DNA of 64,000 nt from Prosthecobacter debontii (GCF_900167535.1 NZ_FUYE01000005.1:62001-126000); one strand, 5' to 3'. Positions 33,726 to 43,067 are shown, numbered from the stretch's first letter. The notes: generated from the sequence alone by a model not told the origin. Numbers and translations are program-made.

Positions 33726-34769
33726 GTGAATCGTCCGCATGGCCGAGGAGCATTCGGGAATACGGAACAGCGGTTCTCGGCGCTCCAGATGAGTTATGAT
33801 CCGGGAGAGGAACCGGAAAAGGTCGCCACCAAGTTTTTCCGCGATCACTCCAGCAGCATCATCAGTCACCACAAGAGCCCCGACTTACCGTTCGAGGCCA
33901 GTTTGAATCCCTATCGAGGGTGCGAGCATGGTTGCGCTTATTGTTATGCAAGGCCGACTCATGAATGGTTGGGGTGGTCGGCTGGTGTGGATTTCGAGTC
34001 GCGTATCTTGGTGAAGATGGATGCTCCGGCTTTGCTGCGGCAGGAACTGGCGCGAGACAAATACACACCGGAGCGGCTGTCGCTAAGTGGTGTGACGGAT
34101 TGTTATCAACCTGCTGAAAAGCGGCTGCAAATCACCCGCGGATGCCTAGCCGTGCTGGCGGAGTGTCGGCATCCGGTGGTGATGATCACGAAGAATCACC
34201 TCATCACGCGGGACATGGATCATCTATCGGAACTTGCCCGGCATCAGGCCACGTCGGTTTACATCTCCGTCACTTCACTGGATGCTGATCTCGCACGTAA
34301 GCTGGAACCGCGGGCTTCGTCGCCCAAGATGCGCTTGGAGGCGATCCGTGCCTTGGCAGGGCAGGGGATACCTGTGGGAGTATCCGTGGCACCGATCATT
34401 CCCGGCCTCAATGACAGCGAGATCCCAGCTATTCTGCAGGCAGCCAAGGATGCCGGGGCCATGTTTGCAGGCTACACCGTGGTTCGCCTGCCTTTCAGTG
34501 TGAAGGATGTCTTCGCCGCATGGTTGCAGGAGCATTTTCCCGGGATGAAGGACAAGGTTCTCAACCGCATTGAGGAAACTCAAGGTCGCACGCTTTCGCA
34601 CCCTGAGTTTGGGAAACGGCTGAAAGGGGTAGGAGTCTGGTCGCAGCAGATCGAACAGATCTTTAAGGTCTCCTTGAAGCGTGAGGGACTGCTGCATCGT
34701 CGGGCCGAGGTGACCGATGCGAATTTTCGTCGGCCTCGGGAGATTGGTGGGCAGATGGAGTTGTGGTGA
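33726..34769 (+). CDS. PA0069-family radical SAM protein, predicted SOS-regulated
   Basis: About 347 residues. Radical SAM enzymes split S-adenosylmethionine with a [4Fe-4S] cluster held by CxxxCxxC; here CEHGCAYC is Cys66, Cys70 and Cys73. HGRGAFGNTEQRF at the start, LNPYRGCEHGCAYCYARP, SGVTDCYQPAE and SVAPIIPGLND are typical of the PA0069 (Rv2578c-like) family, distantly related to spore photoproduct lyase. The reaction is unknown. A LexA-type operator lies directly upstream, so a role in DNA damage response is likely. I use GTG 33726, which puts the operator just before the start; ATG 33705 or GTG 33699 are also in frame and would put it inside the coding region. Confidence 0.87.
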   Translation: MNRPHGRGAFGNTEQRFSALQMSYDPGEEPEKVATKFFRDHSSSIISHHKSPDLPFEASLNPYRGCEHGCAYCYARPTHEWLGWSAGVDFESRILVKMDAPALLRQELARDKYTPERLSLSGVTDCYQPAEKRLQITRGCLAVLAECRHPVVMITKNHLITRDMDHLSELARHQATSVYISVTSLDADLARKLEPRASSPKMRLEAIRALAGQGIPVGVSVAPIIPGLNDSEIPAILQAAKDAGAMFAGYTVVRLPFSVKDVFAAWLQEHFPGMKDKVLNRIEETQGRTLSHPEFGKRLKGVGVWSQQIEQIFKVSLKREGLLHRRAEVTDANFRRPREIGGQMELW

Positions 34770-34832
34770 GCATATGCAGGATGGGTTTTGCTGCTGAAAC
34801 AAACGTTCGGCTTCATCGTATGGATGGGGCAT

Positions 34833-35609
34833 ATGTTCCGACCCACCTTGCCTCTGCTGTTTTTGTGTTTTGCTCTGTGCCTATCTGCGGAGGAGGTCCA
34901 ACCACCGGAAGGTTTTAAAGCCATCTTCAATGGCAAAGATCTGAGCGGCTGGAGCGGCAGTAACAAATACTGGTCGGTGGAGGATGGCTGCTTGACCGGG
35001 GTGGCGGATGGCACGCTGGATTACAATCGCTTCATCACGTGGAAAGAGGGCAAGGTGAAGAACTTCGAACTGCGAGTGAAGGTGAAGGTCACTCCGGATG
35101 GCAACAGCGGTCTGCAATATCGCGGTCAAGAGCGCCCTGATCTCGGTGAATGGGTGGTGACCGGTTATCAGTGTGATGTGGTGCCCAAGCGCGCTGACTA
35201 CAATGGCATGCTGTATGAAGAGCGTGGCCGCCGGATCCTAGCGCACACTGGAGAAAAGGTGGTCATTGATCCACAAGGCCAGCCGTGGGTGGTGGGAAAG
35301 ATGCCTGTGCAGGAGTTCCCGGGTGACCAGTGGCATGACTACCGTGTGCTGGTGGAGGGAAACCATCACCGTCACTGGATCGATGGGGTGCAGACCGTGG
35401 ATGTGGTGGACCTGGATGAAAAAGGTCGGGCACTGGAGGGCGTCATCGCCGTGCAAGTGCACGTCGGACCTGCCATGAAGATCCAGTATCGGGACTTTTT
35501 CTTGAAGGACTTGCCAGATGATCTGCCGCTCTTGACTGCCCAACAGGCCTCGATCTCCAGTGATGCCGTGAAGGTGGTGCCCCAGGGCGGGAAACCGAAG
35601 AAAAAGTGA
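34833..35609 (+). CDS. DUF1080 (3-keto-disaccharide hydrolase) family secreted protein
   Basis: About 258 residues. A signal peptide (MFRPTLPLLFLCFALCLSAEE) is followed by a single beta-sandwich domain: GFKAIFNGKDLSGWSG, WSVEDGCLTG, FELRVKVKVTPDGNSGLQYRG and KIQYRDFFLKDLP. DUF1080 proteins have a concanavalin-like fold and some cleave 3-keto-glycosides; they are expanded in Verrucomicrobia and Planctomycetes. Start 34833 fits the signal peptide, with ATGGGG spaced before it. A bidirectional terminator follows. Confidence 0.9.
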   Translation: MFRPTLPLLFLCFALCLSAEEVQPPEGFKAIFNGKDLSGWSGSNKYWSVEDGCLTGVADGTLDYNRFITWKEGKVKNFELRVKVKVTPDGNSGLQYRGQERPDLGEWVVTGYQCDVVPKRADYNGMLYEERGRRILAHTGEKVVIDPQGQPWVVGKMPVQEFPGDQWHDYRVLVEGNHHRHWIDGVQTVDVVDLDEKGRALEGVIAVQVHVGPAMKIQYRDFFLKDLPDDLPLLTAQQASISSDAVKVVPQGGKPKKK

Positions 35610-35617
35610 ACGAAAAA

Positions 35618-35651
35618 CAAAAAGGACGACTGGAGGGCAGTCGTCCTTTTG
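35618..35651. terminator. Bidirectional intrinsic terminator
   Basis: GGACGACTG (35624-35632) and CAGTCGTCC (35638-35646) form a 9-bp stem with A-rich sequence before and TTTTGTTTT after, so it works for both convergent genes. Confidence 0.92.
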
Positions 35652-35683
35652 TTTTGATTTAGAGGCCTAACAAGAGGCGGGGC

Positions 35684-36124
35684 TTACTTGATCTCCGTGG
35701 CCCAGAAAGTCTGCCAGTCATCGAGATTGTTTAGATCGACCGCGCCGGGGTTCACACCGCCATCATCAGGGAGCCCCACGGCTTCCAGGATGCCCTTGCG
35801 CACGTCATCGGTGTGGATGTAGCCCGTGACCGCCTGGTTGTGTTTGTAGATGTCGGCTGCGGTTAGCTTCACGCCGGGATAGTCACGCACCCAGGCTTCC
35901 AGTTGCACGTAGGTGGGCTTGGTGGCGATGAAGGAAAGGAAATCTTCTTCCTTGATGCCGAGGTGACCCAGGGTCATGCCATCGTAGCCCTTGCCGCAGC
36001 CCGGGTAGTCGGAGTGCAGTTTACCAGCGGCTGCCAGGGAGGCTTTCTGCCAGAGGCGTGGGAGATGCAGCACGCCGAGAGGGCCGGCGATGCCGGAGGA
36101 AACGAGAGGAACGATTTGGCTCAT
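35684..36124 (-). CDS. DUF5069 family protein
   Basis: A 146-residue cytoplasmic protein. Segments such as GVLHLPRLWQKASLAAAGKL, YPGCGKGYDGMTL and LGIKEEDFLSFIATKPT match my memory of the DUF5069 family, which is common in Planctomycetes and Verrucomicrobia and has no known function. No catalytic signature is clear. It is monocistronic, between a bidirectional terminator and the promoter region of the pyrophosphatase gene. Confidence 0.75.
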   Translation of the reverse strand: MSQIVPLVSSGIAGPLGVLHLPRLWQKASLAAAGKLHSDYPGCGKGYDGMTLGHLGIKEEDFLSFIATKPTYVQLEAWVRDYPGVKLTAADIYKHNQAVTGYIHTDDVRKGILEAVGLPDDGGVNPGAVDLNNLDDWQTFWATEIK

Positions 36125-36309
36125 AGGGTTGGGGTAGTTAAGGTTGAGAAAGGTCGGAGTGATGAAGCCAGCCGAAGCCAGCTTGGATTTTAACGTCGGT
36201 TAAGGTGTCGTTGGCTCAAAGAATCCAAGAAAAGCCTGAATAAAGAACGCAAGGAAAGGCAAAAATGCGGATCAGGGCCCGTAGCTAGCTTTCTGGGCGT
36301 GAAAAGGCG

Positions 36310-36337
36310 TTGCCATACTTTTCGCAACCGCTAGACT
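36310..36337 (+). promoter_or_regulatory. Predicted promoter of the H+-pyrophosphatase gene
   Basis: TTGCCA (36310-36315), a 16-bp spacer and TAGACT (36332-36337), about 50 bp before the ATG. Only approximate to the consensus. Confidence 0.35.
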
Positions 36338-36389
36338 CGCGCCCTTTATTCCCCCGGTTCCAACCAGCCGGTTTCTTCAGACAACCTCC

Positions 36390-38441
36390 ATGAACTCGCT
36401 CCTTCTCGATCAAGGCGTCCTGGTTTCCATTGCTCTGGCAGTGGTAGGCCTGGCCTTTGCCGTCCTGCTCATCCGCCAAATTTTGGCCTCCTCTCCCGGT
36501 AATGAAAAAATGGCCGAGATCGGCGGTGCCATTCAGCAGGGAGCGAAAGCTTACCTGAACCGCCAGATCCGCGCAGTGGGTCTCATCGCGGTGGTCATTT
36601 TCGTGATCGTCTTTATGACCCGTGGCGGGCTCTCCAGCGTTGGATTCGTGATCGGCGCGGTGTGCTCCATGATCGCAGGTTACATCGGCATGATGATCGC
36701 GGTGCGGGCCAACGTGCGCACGGCTTGGGCGGCCAGCGTCGGTTCTCATCCGGCATTGAAGGTGGCCTTCAACGGCGGTGCTGTGACGGGCTTGCTTGTC
36801 GTGGCTCTGGGTCTGCTCTCCGTCGGTGGTTTCTTCCTGGTGGTCGAAAAGATGGCGGGTGCCAAAGCTGCGATTGATTCCCTGGTGGGTCTGGCGTTGG
36901 GGAGCTCTCTGATTTCCGTTTTCGCCCGTCTCGGCGGTGGCATCTACACCAAGGCCGCTGACGTAGGTGCTGACCTCGTGGGCAAAATCGAGCAGAACCT
37001 GAACGAAGATGATCCCCGTAACCCAGCCACCATCGCCGATAACGTGGGTGATAACGTGGGTGACTGCGCGGGCATGGCTGCTGACGTGTTTGAAACCTAT
37101 GCGGTCAGTCTGATCGGTGGTGTCTTGGTCGGCCACCTGACGGGGCCCGAAAACAACCACGCTGTGTTGGTTTATCCCTTCGTGCTCTGCGGTCTGGCCA
37201 TCATCGCCTCTCTCCTCGGAATCGGGTGGGTGAATTTTGTGAAGCAGAAAGCTACCGCCTCTCTTGTCAGTGGTGTGGTTGTCGCTGGGATCGTCTCTGC
37301 GGGACTCTTCAAGTGGGCAACGGATGCCATGTTCCCCGAAGCAGTGCTGATGGCCGGTAAGATTGTCTCTGCGGATGACCTGTTTTACTGTGCATTGATC
37401 GGCATCGTCATGACCTTCGCCGTGGTGTGGATCACCAACTACTTCACCAGCACCGCTCATGCTCCGGTGCGTCGTATCGCTAAAGCCTCCGAGACTGGCC
37501 ACGCGACCAACATCATCGCGGGCATCAGTGTCGGTCACCACGCCACCTTGCTGCCTGTGCTGGCCATTGCAGCCTCTATCTGGGGCACCTGGGAAATGGG
37601 CGGTCTATATGGCATCGCCATCGCGGTGGTTTCCATGCTCAGCCTGAGCGGCATCATTATTTCTCTCGATGCTTTTGGTCCCATCACCGACAACGCGGGT
37701 GGTATCGCTGTGATGTCCGGCCTGCCTGAAGACGTGCGTAAGATCACCGACGAACTGGATGCCGTGGGGAACACGATGAAAGCCGTGACCAAAGGTTACG
37801 CCATCGCCTCCGCCGGTCTCGCTGCCATGGTGCTCTTCGGCTCCTACGTGGAAGAGGTGAAAGCCTTCCTGAACCTGGAGGTGTTGGTCTTTGACCTGAT
37901 GAATCCGAAAGTGATCATCGGTATGTTCATTGGCGGTCTGCTGCCTTACCTGTTCACGGCCTTTGGGATGGATGCTGTGGGAAGCGCTGCCGGTGCGGTG
38001 GTGCGTGAAGTGCGCCGCCAGGTGGCTGCCAAGCCTGGTATCCTGACGGGCCAAGACGTTCCTGAATACGGTCAGTGCGTGGACATCGTGACCAAGGCTG
38101 CTCTGCGTCAGATGATCGTGCCTGCTCTCTTGCCGATCGTGTTCGTGGTTGGTGTCGCTTTCCTGGGCAAAGAAGCACTGGGTGGTCTGCTCATCGGCAC
38201 CATCGTCACCGGTCTGTTCGTGGGTATTGCGATGACCAGCTCCGGCGGTGCTTGGGATAACGCTAAGAAGTATGTGGAAGAAGGCAACCATGGTGGCAAA
38301 GGCAGCTTTGCCCACGCCGCAGCCGTTACAGGTGACACTGTGGGTGACCCCTACAAAGACACCTCCGGCCCTGCCGTGAACCCGATGATCAAGGTTGTTA
38401 ACGTCCTGGCCATCCTGGTCATCCCGCTGTTCTTCAAATAA
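36390..38441 (+). CDS. hppA: Membrane-bound proton-pumping pyrophosphatase (K+-independent type)
   Basis: A 683-residue protein with about 16 hydrophobic segments that couples hydrolysis of pyrophosphate to ion pumping. Signature segments include [51 protein letters not shown] and [14 protein letters not shown]. At the site that decides potassium dependence the sequence reads [10 protein letters not shown], with Lys464 and Thr467; K+-dependent enzymes carry Ala there. This indicates a K+-independent enzyme, which in known cases pumps H+. It would conserve energy from pyrophosphate made in biosynthesis. A terminator follows the stop. Confidence 0.95.
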   Translation: MNSLLLDQGVLVSIALAVVGLAFAVLLIRQILASSPGNEKMAEIGGAIQQGAKAYLNRQIRAVGLIAVVIFVIVFMTRGGLSSVGFVIGAVCSMIAGYIGMMIAVRANVRTAWAASVGSHPALKVAFNGGAVTGLLVVALGLLSVGGFFLVVEKMAGAKAAIDSLVGLALGSSLISVFARLGGGIYTKAADVGADLVGKIEQNLNEDDPRNPATIADNVGDNVGDCAGMAADVFETYAVSLIGGVLVGHLTGPENNHAVLVYPFVLCGLAIIASLLGIGWVNFVKQKATASLVSGVVVAGIVSAGLFKWATDAMFPEAVLMAGKIVSADDLFYCALIGIVMTFAVVWITNYFTSTAHAPVRRIAKASETGHATNIIAGISVGHHATLLPVLAIAASIWGTWEMGGLYGIAIAVVSMLSLSGIIISLDAFGPITDNAGGIAVMSGLPEDVRKITDELDAVGNTMKAVTKGYAIASAGLAAMVLFGSYVEEVKAFLNLEVLVFDLMNPKVIIGMFIGGLLPYLFTAFGMDAVGSAAGAVVREVRRQVAAKPGILTGQDVPEYGQCVDIVTKAALRQMIVPALLPIVFVVGVAFLGKEALGGLLIGTIVTGLFVGIAMTSSGGAWDNAKKYVEEGNHGGKGSFAHAAAVTGDTVGDPYKDTSGPAVNPMIKVVNVLAILVIPLFFK

Positions 38442-38468
38442 TCTGCGACGACAAGCTCTTTTGAGAAA

Positions 38469-38497
38469 GGCAGCCCGAGCAGGGCTGCCTTTTTTTA
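38469..38497 (+). terminator. Intrinsic terminator of hppA
   Basis: GGCAGCCC and GGGCTGCC pair around a 5-nt loop and run into seven or more T residues, 28 bp past the stop codon. Confidence 0.93.
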
Positions 38498-38567
38498 TGC
38501 CCTTATGTGGCGAGGTTGGTGAGAGAGGGCCAAGGCATTTCAGGCGTCTGGCCTTGGCTCGTTGTGG

Positions 38568-40019
38568 TCACTCTGATTTCGCCTTCGCTTTGCTTTTCTT
38601 GGGTTTGCTCACTTCAGAGGCTCCCACTTCTTTTTTCCAAGCGTGAAGCTTATCCAAGAGGCGCTGAGTGTCTTCCGGCCTTTCGCTGGCAAGGTTCGTT
38701 CGCTCTTCTACGTCGGTTTTCAAATCATAGAGTTCGATGCGTTTTTCCTCGGGAAACTCAACGAGCTTGAGATCACCGTCGCGAATGGCGGATGAAAACA
38801 GGTCTCCCGTGCTGGTCGGGCGCGGGGCCGGATTGTGCCAGTAGAAGGTCTGGCGTGCAGGAGCAGAGCCGCCTTGGAGTAAGGGAGTGAGGCTCACCCC
38901 ATCGAGATGCTCTTGAGGACGCAAGGGCAGGCCTGCCATGTCTAGAAGCGTGGGGTAAAGGTCCGTGGTGATGACTGGGACGGCAATTTCAGTGCCCGCT
39001 TTCGTCTTGCCCGGCCAACGGACGAGCAGGGGAATGCGTAGCCCACCTTCGTAAAGATGTCCTTTTCCAGCACGCAGCGGCCGATTTGAGGTGGCCACCT
39101 CGCGTTTGCCTCCGCGAGCGGAAAGTCCGCCATGATCGCTGGCCAAAATGACGATGGTCTTGTCGGCGATACCTAACCGATCCAAGGTGTTTAACAGACG
39201 TCCCACCCCATGATCCACACTCTCAATCATGGCAGCATAGGTGGCGTTGTTCTGCACCAGGGAGTTTTCCCCCGCGCTTTCTTTTTCAAATTCGGCCGCG
39301 GCCTTGGGCATACCGTCGAGCTTACTTTGATAGCGCTTGGTGAGATGTTTCTTGGCTTCAATCGGTGTGTGAACCGCATAGTGCGCCAGTACGGCACAGA
39401 AGGGCTGATCCGCGTTGTTCTCGATGAATTTGATCGTCTCGCTGGTGAGGCGATCTGTGAGATATTCACCTTTGGGGGCATCATCGAGGCCAACGATGGG
39501 ATCCTTTTCTTCTTTGCCTCTCCCACCCTCTGTACTTGATTTCGTATAGGGTGCGAAGTGGGATCTCGTGGCTCCGGCGGCACCGGCTGCGACAGTGGTT
39601 TCGTAACCGACTTTGTCTGGGTTCGATTCACCATCGCCCAGGTGCCACTTGCCGCAGTAAAAGGTGCGATAACCGGCTGCTTGGAAAGCGGCGCCAAAAG
39701 TGCTGTCTCGCCCAGGCTCCACATGCGGGCTATCTTTTAGGCCCTGGACACGTGCCGGATACTTCCCGGTCATGATGGCATAACGTGAAGGCACACAGCG
39801 TGGATAAGCCACATAAGCTTGCGTGAGCTTGGCGCCGCTGGCCGCCAGTTTATCCATGTTGGGGGTTTCGTAGAGAGTTGACCCGTAGCCGCTGAGGTCA
39901 CGAGCACCGAAGTCATCGACCAAAATGAAAAGAATGTTGGGCTTGGTTTCGTCTGCCGAGACTGAGACCGAGGAGAGGGCCGCGTAGAGGGCCAGCGCAC
40001 AGAGGAAAAACGGCTTCAT
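38568..40019 (-). CDS. Secreted sulfatase (S1 family)
   Basis: About 483 residues. A signal peptide (MKPFFLCALALYAALSSVSVSA) leads a type I sulfatase domain that hydrolyses sulfate esters. NILFILVDDFGARD carries metal-binding Asp residues, and CVPSR (Cys75) is the core of the formylglycine motif CxPxR. Later segments HWHLGDG-type and ILASDHGG fit the second metal site. The extreme C-terminus is Lys-rich (KPKKSKAKAKSE). Sulfatases are strongly expanded in this phylum for polysaccharides from algae or mucin. The start at 40019 is set by the signal peptide. Confidence 0.93.
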   Translation of the reverse strand: MKPFFLCALALYAALSSVSVSADETKPNILFILVDDFGARDLSGYGSTLYETPNMDKLAASGAKLTQAYVAYPRCVPSRYAIMTGKYPARVQGLKDSPHVEPGRDSTFGAAFQAAGYRTFYCGKWHLGDGESNPDKVGYETTVAAGAAGATRSHFAPYTKSSTEGGRGKEEKDPIVGLDDAPKGEYLTDRLTSETIKFIENNADQPFCAVLAHYAVHTPIEAKKHLTKRYQSKLDGMPKAAAEFEKESAGENSLVQNNATYAAMIESVDHGVGRLLNTLDRLGIADKTIVILASDHGGLSARGGKREVATSNRPLRAGKGHLYEGGLRIPLLVRWPGKTKAGTEIAVPVITTDLYPTLLDMAGLPLRPQEHLDGVSLTPLLQGGSAPARQTFYWHNPAPRPTSTGDLFSSAIRDGDLKLVEFPEEKRIELYDLKTDVEERTNLASERPEDTQRLLDKLHAWKKEVGASEVSKPKKSKAKAKSE

Positions 40020-40124
40020 CGTTAGGTTGAATGAAGCCCAAACGTCAAAAGGGCAGCCGTATTGCCAAAAGCTTGATGGGTGCTGGTGATGTTTCGGGGC
40101 TGTGATCAACGCCAGGGTGGCGTC

Positions 40125-40334
40125 TCAATTCGCGGCAGCACCTTTTGCCCGAGCCATTTTCTCATTTCGATGCCGCCGCCACTCAGCCCGGTGGTTCTGG
40201 GCCCATTCATTGAGGGCGCGTTCGAAGCCCACATCTTTGCCTTCCTTTTCACTCACGATCCACTTGTGACGCAGGATCTGGTCAAGTTCCGCTTTAAATT
40301 CCGCGTAGGCATTGGGTGGTTGGGAGATTGGCAT
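40125..40334 (-). CDS. Small conserved-looking hypothetical protein
   Basis: A 69-residue soluble protein. The segment ILRHKWIVSEKEGKDVGFERALNEW followed by NHRAEWRRHR has the look of a small conserved helical family I have met as hypothetical proteins in several phyla, but I cannot name it. The composition is coding-like (Lys, Glu, Arg, Ala). No signal peptide or membrane segment. It stands alone between the sulfatase gene and the tRNA gene. Confidence 0.6.
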   Translation of the reverse strand: MPISQPPNAYAEFKAELDQILRHKWIVSEKEGKDVGFERALNEWAQNHRAEWRRHRNEKMARAKGAAAN

Positions 40335-40482
40335 TTCTAGTTTCTATACGTTCGGGCAGCATAGGCGGTTTGCAATGTGTAAGGACGCCTTCACTAGGGA
40401 TAAAATTGAGCCGGGCAAAGAAAGGGAATGACAAATCAGAGGCCCGAGTTATATCTTGCTGACTCACCGAAACGCAGCACGC

Positions 40483-40557
40483 GCCGGAGTAGCTCAGTGG
40501 TAGAGCATCGCATTCGTAATGCGAGGGTCGCGGGTTCGAATCCCGCCTTCGGCTCCA
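40483..40557 (+). tRNA. tRNA-Thr (anticodon CGT), CCA encoded
   Basis: A cloverleaf fits well. The acceptor stem GCCGGAG pairs with CTTCGGC (one G-U), the D arm is GCTC-AGTGGTAGA-GC, the anticodon stem TCGCA/TGCGA encloses the loop TTCGTAA with anticodon CGT, and the T arm is CGGGTTCGAATCCCG. The discriminator T is at 40554 and CCA is encoded at 40555-40557. It decodes ACG. The next coding start is only 12 bp downstream. Confidence 0.95.
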
Positions 40558-40568
40558 CTCGTCAGGCA

Positions 40569-41486
40569 ATGACTCCAGTTTCCGAGAAGCCACGCGCCAG
40601 CCGCAACCGTCGGCAGGAGGGCATATTGGGTCTCGTCGCGAAGAAACTCTCTGGTGCTGCAGTCGTTGTGATCGCTATTGCAGTGCTGTTTTACATGCTG
40701 ATTCACCGTTTGGAGCGCAGCCCACCGGTGCAGCCGGAGTATGATGTAAACCGGAAATCAGCGGAAGCCCAGCCCGAGCAACCAGAGGGAAAGATGGCCT
40801 CTTCCCTCGTCGAGCCTCAAGAGATGGTGCAAGGCATTCCCGACATCGAGAGCAAACGCCCACTCATTGAGGTCGCCCTGCGTGGTTTTTTCGAAGCTAA
40901 AAATGTCGAGGACAAGCTAGCTTGGTCCAGAGATCCTCTCCGGGTTCGGCCGCTGATGCAGAAGTATTATCGCCGGCATCGCTTGGCAGCCAAAAAGGTA
41001 ATCGGGGTGGGATCTTGCGTGTCCGTTCAGGAAAAAGGCCACCGCTTGGGCTACGTGCAGGCCCTCTTTGGTCCGGATGACAGCGTCAGCTTGATCATTG
41101 AGGAGGGGGAGGATGGCCAAATTCAGGCGGATTGGGAAAGCCTCGTGAGATTCAATGAAATGGAATGGGGTGATTTTCTTCGCCAAAAACCCGAGACGCC
41201 TACACTTTTCCGAGTGTTGGCCACCAAGCATGAAAACCGAGCTGATGGAAGCCATGAGTGGTTAGAACTCATTTGTCCCGGCCAGGAGTTTGCCTTGAAG
41301 GCCTTTTTCGACCGGAAAGACCCACAATTTCAGCCTTTGCTAGATCAACTTCAGTTAGGCGGATGGAAAAGAGTTCCGCTAACGCTGAGACTGTGTTATT
41401 CGAAACACAAATCGGAATCTGACGCGGCCTGTATCGCAGGAAGTGAAGGTAAAGGCTGGTTGATACTAACAGACAGGAGGAGTTAA
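40569..41486 (+). CDS. Hypothetical single-pass membrane protein
   Basis: About 305 residues. A short basic N-terminus is followed by one transmembrane helix (about residues 33-52, AAVVVIAIAVLFYMLIHR) and a charged, soluble domain of about 250 residues predicted to lie outside the cytoplasm, with RDPLRVRPLMQKYY and ELICPGQEFALKAFFDRKDPQF. No family recognised. I start at ATG 40569; the open frame extends back over the tRNA gene and those codons cannot be coding. A PHP protein gene follows three bases after the stop. Confidence 0.7.
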   Translation: MTPVSEKPRASRNRRQEGILGLVAKKLSGAAVVVIAIAVLFYMLIHRLERSPPVQPEYDVNRKSAEAQPEQPEGKMASSLVEPQEMVQGIPDIESKRPLIEVALRGFFEAKNVEDKLAWSRDPLRVRPLMQKYYRRHRLAAKKVIGVGSCVSVQEKGHRLGYVQALFGPDDSVSLIIEEGEDGQIQADWESLVRFNEMEWGDFLRQKPETPTLFRVLATKHENRADGSHEWLELICPGQEFALKAFFDRKDPQFQPLLDQLQLGGWKRVPLTLRLCYSKHKSESDAACIAGSEGKGWLILTDRRS

Positions 41487-41489
41487 CAA

Positions 41490-43016
41490 GTGAGCAAGAC
41501 ACCCCCATCCAAGTCCAAGGTGGCCAAGAAAAAAGCAGCGGCCCCTGCCAAGTCCATCCCCCCTTCGAAAAAGACAGCTTCTAGGCCAGCGGCAAAAAAA
41601 ACGGCGTCAAAAAAAGGAGCCCCTGCTAAGGCCAAGTCAGCTCCCCCCGCCAAAAAAGCGGCTGCTTTGAAGAAAAAGGTCGCCGCTAAAAAAAGCGCAC
41701 CCACCCCGACCAAGAAAAGCGCTTCTCCCAAGGCTGCCCCTCCTGGGAAGAAAACCAGTCCGGCTCGAAAAGTCCCACCTGCGAAAAAGGGCGTGGTGAA
41801 ACAGGCACCCCCTGAGAAAAAGGCTATCCCCGCCAAGAAAGTAACTCCGTCTAAAAAGGTGGCTCCTGCTAAAAAAGCCGCGCCTACCAAACAGCTAGTC
41901 AAGAAAGTGGCGGTCAAGGGACCGGTGAAAAAGGCTGTCGTTCAGAAACCTGAGCCCGTGGCTAAGCAAGAGGTCGTCAGCACGGCGGCTGCTCAAGCTC
42001 AAGCCGCTCCCGCCCCTGCGCCAGTCCCAGCAGTCAAGTCTCCTCCGGCTCCCGCCTCTGTGGCTCAGAAGCCGAAGGCCAAAGGCAAAGAGAAGGTGGC
42101 TCCGACGGCGACTCTCGACGTCTCGCTACCTCCCCCCCAGCGGCCGGTCCTCTCGGACGAGAAACCCGTCGCGGATAAATCTGGCGCATTGTTTTACGAT
42201 TCCCACATGCACACTCCCCTATGCAAACATGCTTGGGGTGAGCCTGAAGAGTATGCCGCCCAGGCTTTGAAGTCAGGGCTCAAAGGCATCATCTTCACCT
42301 GCCATTGCCCGATGCCGGATGGCTTCTGGCCCAGTGTGCGCATGTCTAACAGCGAGTTCGATACCTATGTGGAAATCGTCCGCCGCGCCGCGGAGGCTTA
42401 TGCGGGGCGGCTCGATGTCTGTCTCGGGTTGGAGAGCGAGTTCTTCCCCGGTCATGAAAAGTGGATCTCCGAACTGCATAAGCGCGCGGATTTTGATTAC
42501 ATTCTCGGAGCCGTGCATTGGCAGTCGAAAGACTACCTAACCAAGTTTGAAACCGGAACGATTGAAAACTTCCGCCGCATTTACTTCGAGCATCTGGCTC
42601 AGAGTGCAGAGACGGGGCTTTATGATTGCTTAGCACATCCAGACTTGGTGAAGAATTATCATCCCGATTCTTGGTGCTTCGCTATCATTAAAGATACCGT
42701 GGCGGGTGCGCTGGACCGCATTGCCAAAACCGGTGTGGCCATGGAGTTGAACACGTCCGGATTGAACAAGAGCTACCCGGAGATGAATCCTGGAAACGAG
42801 ATGCTGCGCATGATGGCGGAGCGTGGTATCCCTGTCGTCTTAGGAAGCGATTCCCACAAAGCTGTCCGAGTCGGCGAACACTTCATCACCGCGCTGAATA
42901 ATCTGGCGGAAGCTGGTTACGAAAACGTGAGTTACTTTAAGAAGCGTCAGAGGATTGATCTCAAGATCAATGATGTGCTCGCCAGCATCCGCAAGGCGAT
43001 TGACGCAAATGGGTGA
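41490..43016 (+). CDS. PHP-domain phosphoesterase with long histone H1-like N-terminal tail
   Basis: A 508-residue protein in two parts. Residues 1 to about 205 are Lys/Ala/Pro-rich with repeated KKA, PAKK and KKV units, like histone H1 or AlgP tails, and should be unstructured and bind nucleic acid or polyanions. Residues about 230-508 form a PHP domain related to histidinol-phosphate phosphatase: HMH at 239-241, GLESEF, GAVHW, AHPDLV and GSDSH complete the metal ligands. The GTG at 41490 is well supported: GGAGGAG lies seven bases before it. It starts three bases after the membrane protein gene, so the two are co-transcribed. The enzyme's substrate is not known; the tail may tether it to DNA or polyphosphate. 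Confidence 0.82.
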   Translation: MSKTPPSKSKVAKKKAAAPAKSIPPSKKTASRPAAKKTASKKGAPAKAKSAPPAKKAAALKKKVAAKKSAPTPTKKSASPKAAPPGKKTSPARKVPPAKKGVVKQAPPEKKAIPAKKVTPSKKVAPAKKAAPTKQLVKKVAVKGPVKKAVVQKPEPVAKQEVVSTAAAQAQAAPAPAPVPAVKSPPAPASVAQKPKAKGKEKVAPTATLDVSLPPPQRPVLSDEKPVADKSGALFYDSHMHTPLCKHAWGEPEEYAAQALKSGLKGIIFTCHCPMPDGFWPSVRMSNSEFDTYVEIVRRAAEAYAGRLDVCLGLESEFFPGHEKWISELHKRADFDYILGAVHWQSKDYLTKFETGTIENFRRIYFEHLAQSAETGLYDCLAHPDLVKNYHPDSWCFAIIKDTVAGALDRIAKTGVAMELNTSGLNKSYPEMNPGNEMLRMMAERGIPVVLGSDSHKAVRVGEHFITALNNLAEAGYENVSYFKKRQRIDLKINDVLASIRKAIDANG

Positions 43017-43038
43017 TTCCTACCGAATCTCACGATGA

Positions 43039-43067
43039 AAAGCTCCAGGGTATCCCCGGAGCTTTTT
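43039..43067 (+). terminator. Intrinsic terminator after the PHP gene
   Basis: AAGCTCC and GGAGCTT pair, with a further GGG/CCC pairing inside (one mismatch), and run into TTTTT about 20 bp after the stop. Confidence 0.85.

Noticed and set aside
36285-37541. A 418-codon open frame antisense to the pyrophosphatase
   Set aside because: The sense frame is a certain HppA; the antisense product is rich in Asp, His, Gln and Thr, as expected from reversed membrane-protein codons.
41586-41620. A8 and A7 tracts in the H1-like tail as programmed frameshift or phase switch
   Set aside because: Lys-rich coding produces A tracts anyway; both alternative frames end soon and nothing suggests a use. The G8 tract in the pilin gene is the better candidate.
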